The notes under the pieces: generated by a model
Told to the model about the DNA's origin: nothing
What the model saw: the letters and a program-made list of their open reading frames with translations, nothing else
Database searches by the model: none
Position numbers and translations under genes: made by a program
NCBI GenBank assembly: GCA_009842325.1
Contig: VYFQ01000019.1
Location: 1 to 64,000, forward strand
Source of the DNA: Acidimicrobiaceae bacterium
GTDB taxonomy: Bacteria; Actinomycetota; Acidimicrobiia; Acidimicrobiales; Aldehydirespiratoraceae
DNA: 64,000 nt
Direction: 5' to 3'
Shown: positions 62,854-64,000 of the stretch, piece after piece
Layout of the letters: each line of letters starts with the position of its first letter
How positions within the stretch are numbered: position 1 is the first letter of the stretch

Positions 62854-64000
62854 ATGACAATCGAGAACCTTCCCGGATTGCCGGTCACCGTCGAGCGGGA
62901 CGTGCCCGCGGCGATGCGGGACGGCACAGTGCTGCGGGCCGACGTGTACCGCCCGGCGGAGCAACCGCTGGACGGCGTACCGGTGCTGCTGGCCCGGAGC
63001 CCCTACGACAAGCGGGTCAACGTGTCCACGTTCGGCAACACCCATCCCGCCTGGTATGCGTCCCACGGCTACATGGTGGTCGTCCAAGACTCCCGGGGCC
63101 GCTACACCTCCGACGGAGACTTCTACCCGTTCGCGCACGAGATGGACGACGGCTACGACACCGTCGAGTGGGCCGCAACCCTGCCGGGCTCGAACGGCGA
63201 CGTGGGCATGTTCGGGTTCTCCTATGTGGGGGCCACCCAGCTGCTGGCTGCAGTCACGGGACCCCCGTCGCTACGGGCTATCGCGCCGGGTTTCACCGCC
63301 TCTCAGTACTACGACGGCTGGACCTACAACGGCGGCGCGCTGGCGGCGGCCTTCGTGTGCTACTGGGCCAACCTGCTGGCCCTCGGCTCGGCGGTGCGGG
63401 CCGGGGACCGGGCCGCGGTCGACGCCCTCGGCGCGTCGCTGGGCGCAGCCGAGGGATGGTTCTGGTCGCTGCCGCTGTCGGAGTTCCCACCGCTGCAGGG
63501 CGGCTACGCCCCCTACTTCTACGACTGGGTGGAGCACTGCACTTACGACGACTACTGGAAGCGCTGGAGCATCGACTCCGACTACAGCCGCATCGAGGTG
63601 CCGGCCCTGCACTTCGGGGGCTGGTGGGACGTGTTCCTGAGCGGGACGGTGAAGAACTTCACCGGGCTGCGCGCGGGCGCCGGCACCGCGGCAGCCCGCG
63701 GGGCCCAGAAGCTGCTGGTGGGCCCGTGGACGCACATGCCGTGGACCCCGGTGAGCCGCTGCGGCGGTGACGGCCCGAGCACCAACGAGATCGACGACTG
63801 GCAGCTGCGCTGGTTCGACCACACGCTCAAGGGCATCGACACCGGAGTGCTCGACTCGCCGGTGACGGTGTACACCCTCGACGGCGGATGGCGCGACCTC
63901 GACGGGTGGCCTCCGTCCGGCTCAGCCGCCGAGGACTGGTACATCCACTCGGGAGGGCGGGCCAACTCCAAGTTCGGGGATGGCACCCTCGACCGGGTCC
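62854..64000 (+). CDS. CocE/NonD family hydrolase (X-Pro dipeptidyl-peptidase-like), partial
   Basis: The open frame begins at the ATG 62854 and continues through the right edge (382 codons visible). It has an alpha/beta-hydrolase with MRDGTVLRADVYRP, VLLARSPYDKRV, VVVQDSRGRYTSDGDFYPF and the nucleophile in GMFGFSYVGATQLLAAV (Ser in GFSYVG). The C-terminal jelly-roll domain begins near the edge (LRWFDHTLKGIDTGVLDSP). Members hydrolyse esters or amides, cocaine esterase and glutaryl acylase among them. The C-terminus is outside the window. Confidence 0.9.
   Translation, partial: MTIENLPGLPVTVERDVPAAMRDGTVLRADVYRPAEQPLDGVPVLLARSPYDKRVNVSTFGNTHPAWYASHGYMVVVQDSRGRYTSDGDFYPFAHEMDDGYDTVEWAATLPGSNGDVGMFGFSYVGATQLLAAVTGPPSLRAIAPGFTASQYYDGWTYNGGALAAAFVCYWANLLALGSAVRAGDRAAVDALGASLGAAEGWFWSLPLSEFPPLQGGYAPYFYDWVEHCTYDDYWKRWSIDSDYSRIEVPALHFGGWWDVFLSGTVKNFTGLRAGAGTAAARGAQKLLVGPWTHMPWTPVSRCGGDGPSTNEIDDWQLRWFDHTLKGIDTGVLDSPVTVYTLDGGWRDLDGWPPSGSAAEDWYIHSGGRANSKFGDGTLDRV

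Overview
The window is very G+C-rich, gene-dense bacterial DNA with many GTG starts, ATGA/GTGA stop-start overlaps and apparently leaderless promoters. Gene order (rpsB-tsf-pyrH-frr-cdsA-dxr-rseP-ispG followed by rimP-nusA-ylxR-infB-rbfA-truB-ribF), a mycobacterial-type SerC, a COG4880-type beta-propeller lipoprotein, a DUF6159 membrane protein and an LLM-class (F420-type) oxidoreductase point to an actinobacterium. I infer the class Acidimicrobiia; no rRNA or tRNA is present to confirm it.

Region 1 (1-18.4 kb, all minus strand) is the core information-processing block: ribosome maturation and translation initiation (rimP, nusA, ylxR, infB, rbfA, truB, ribF), the MEP isoprenoid genes ispG and dxr around an RseP-type site-2 protease, phospholipid precursor synthesis (cdsA), ribosome recycling, UMP kinase, EF-Ts and S2, then an M23 peptidase and gltX. 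Region 2 (18.5-33.4 kb) holds an RDD membrane protein and branched-chain amino-acid genes: cimA, ilvE and leuB on the minus strand, leuC and leuD on the plus strand. CimA makes citramalate, and LeuCD, LeuB and IlvE can carry it towards isoleucine. greA, a beta-propeller lipoprotein, an S9 peptidase, an aminotransferase and serC complete the region. Region 3 (33.5-46.2 kb) is acyl-CoA metabolism: a biotin-dependent carboxyltransferase, a CoA transferase, two acyl-CoA ligases, an enoyl-CoA hydratase and an acyl-CoA dehydrogenase. Among them lie two paralogous membrane-anchored sulfite-oxidase-fold molybdoenzymes (the second at 46.4-48.1 kb) and rsgA. Region 4 (48.2-55.9 kb, plus) looks like purine or N-heterocycle catabolism: a fused molybdenum hydroxylase resembling selenium-dependent xanthine dehydrogenase, an SsnA-like amidohydrolase, an LLM oxidoreductase, an 8-oxoguanine deaminase, a phosphoribosyltransferase and a bicupin. 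Region 5 (55.9-62.8 kb, minus) encodes a fused E1 alpha-beta 2-oxoacid dehydrogenase, an SDR, a free-standing lipoyl protein, an RraA-fold protein, an M20 peptidase, an aminotransferase and a PNPOx-like protein. A CocE/NonD hydrolase runs off the right edge.

The least ordinary content is non-coding. A ~100-bp structured repeat occurs three times, each time just past the 3' end of a minus-strand gene, and its central hairpin keeps pairing through a compensatory change. A second short repeat (three copies) and a palindromic element with GGCAGC/GCTGCC arms (three copies) sit between genes. Many genes have a TANNNT box exactly 6-7 nt before the start codon, which implies leaderless mRNAs. Reading with that rule reveals a possible 10-residue leader peptide and attenuator in front of leuB-ilvE-cimA, a 7-codon leader ORF coupled to the molybdenum hydroxylase, and a 25-bp divergent promoter with overlapping -10 boxes between acyl-CoA dehydrogenase and a molybdoenzyme.
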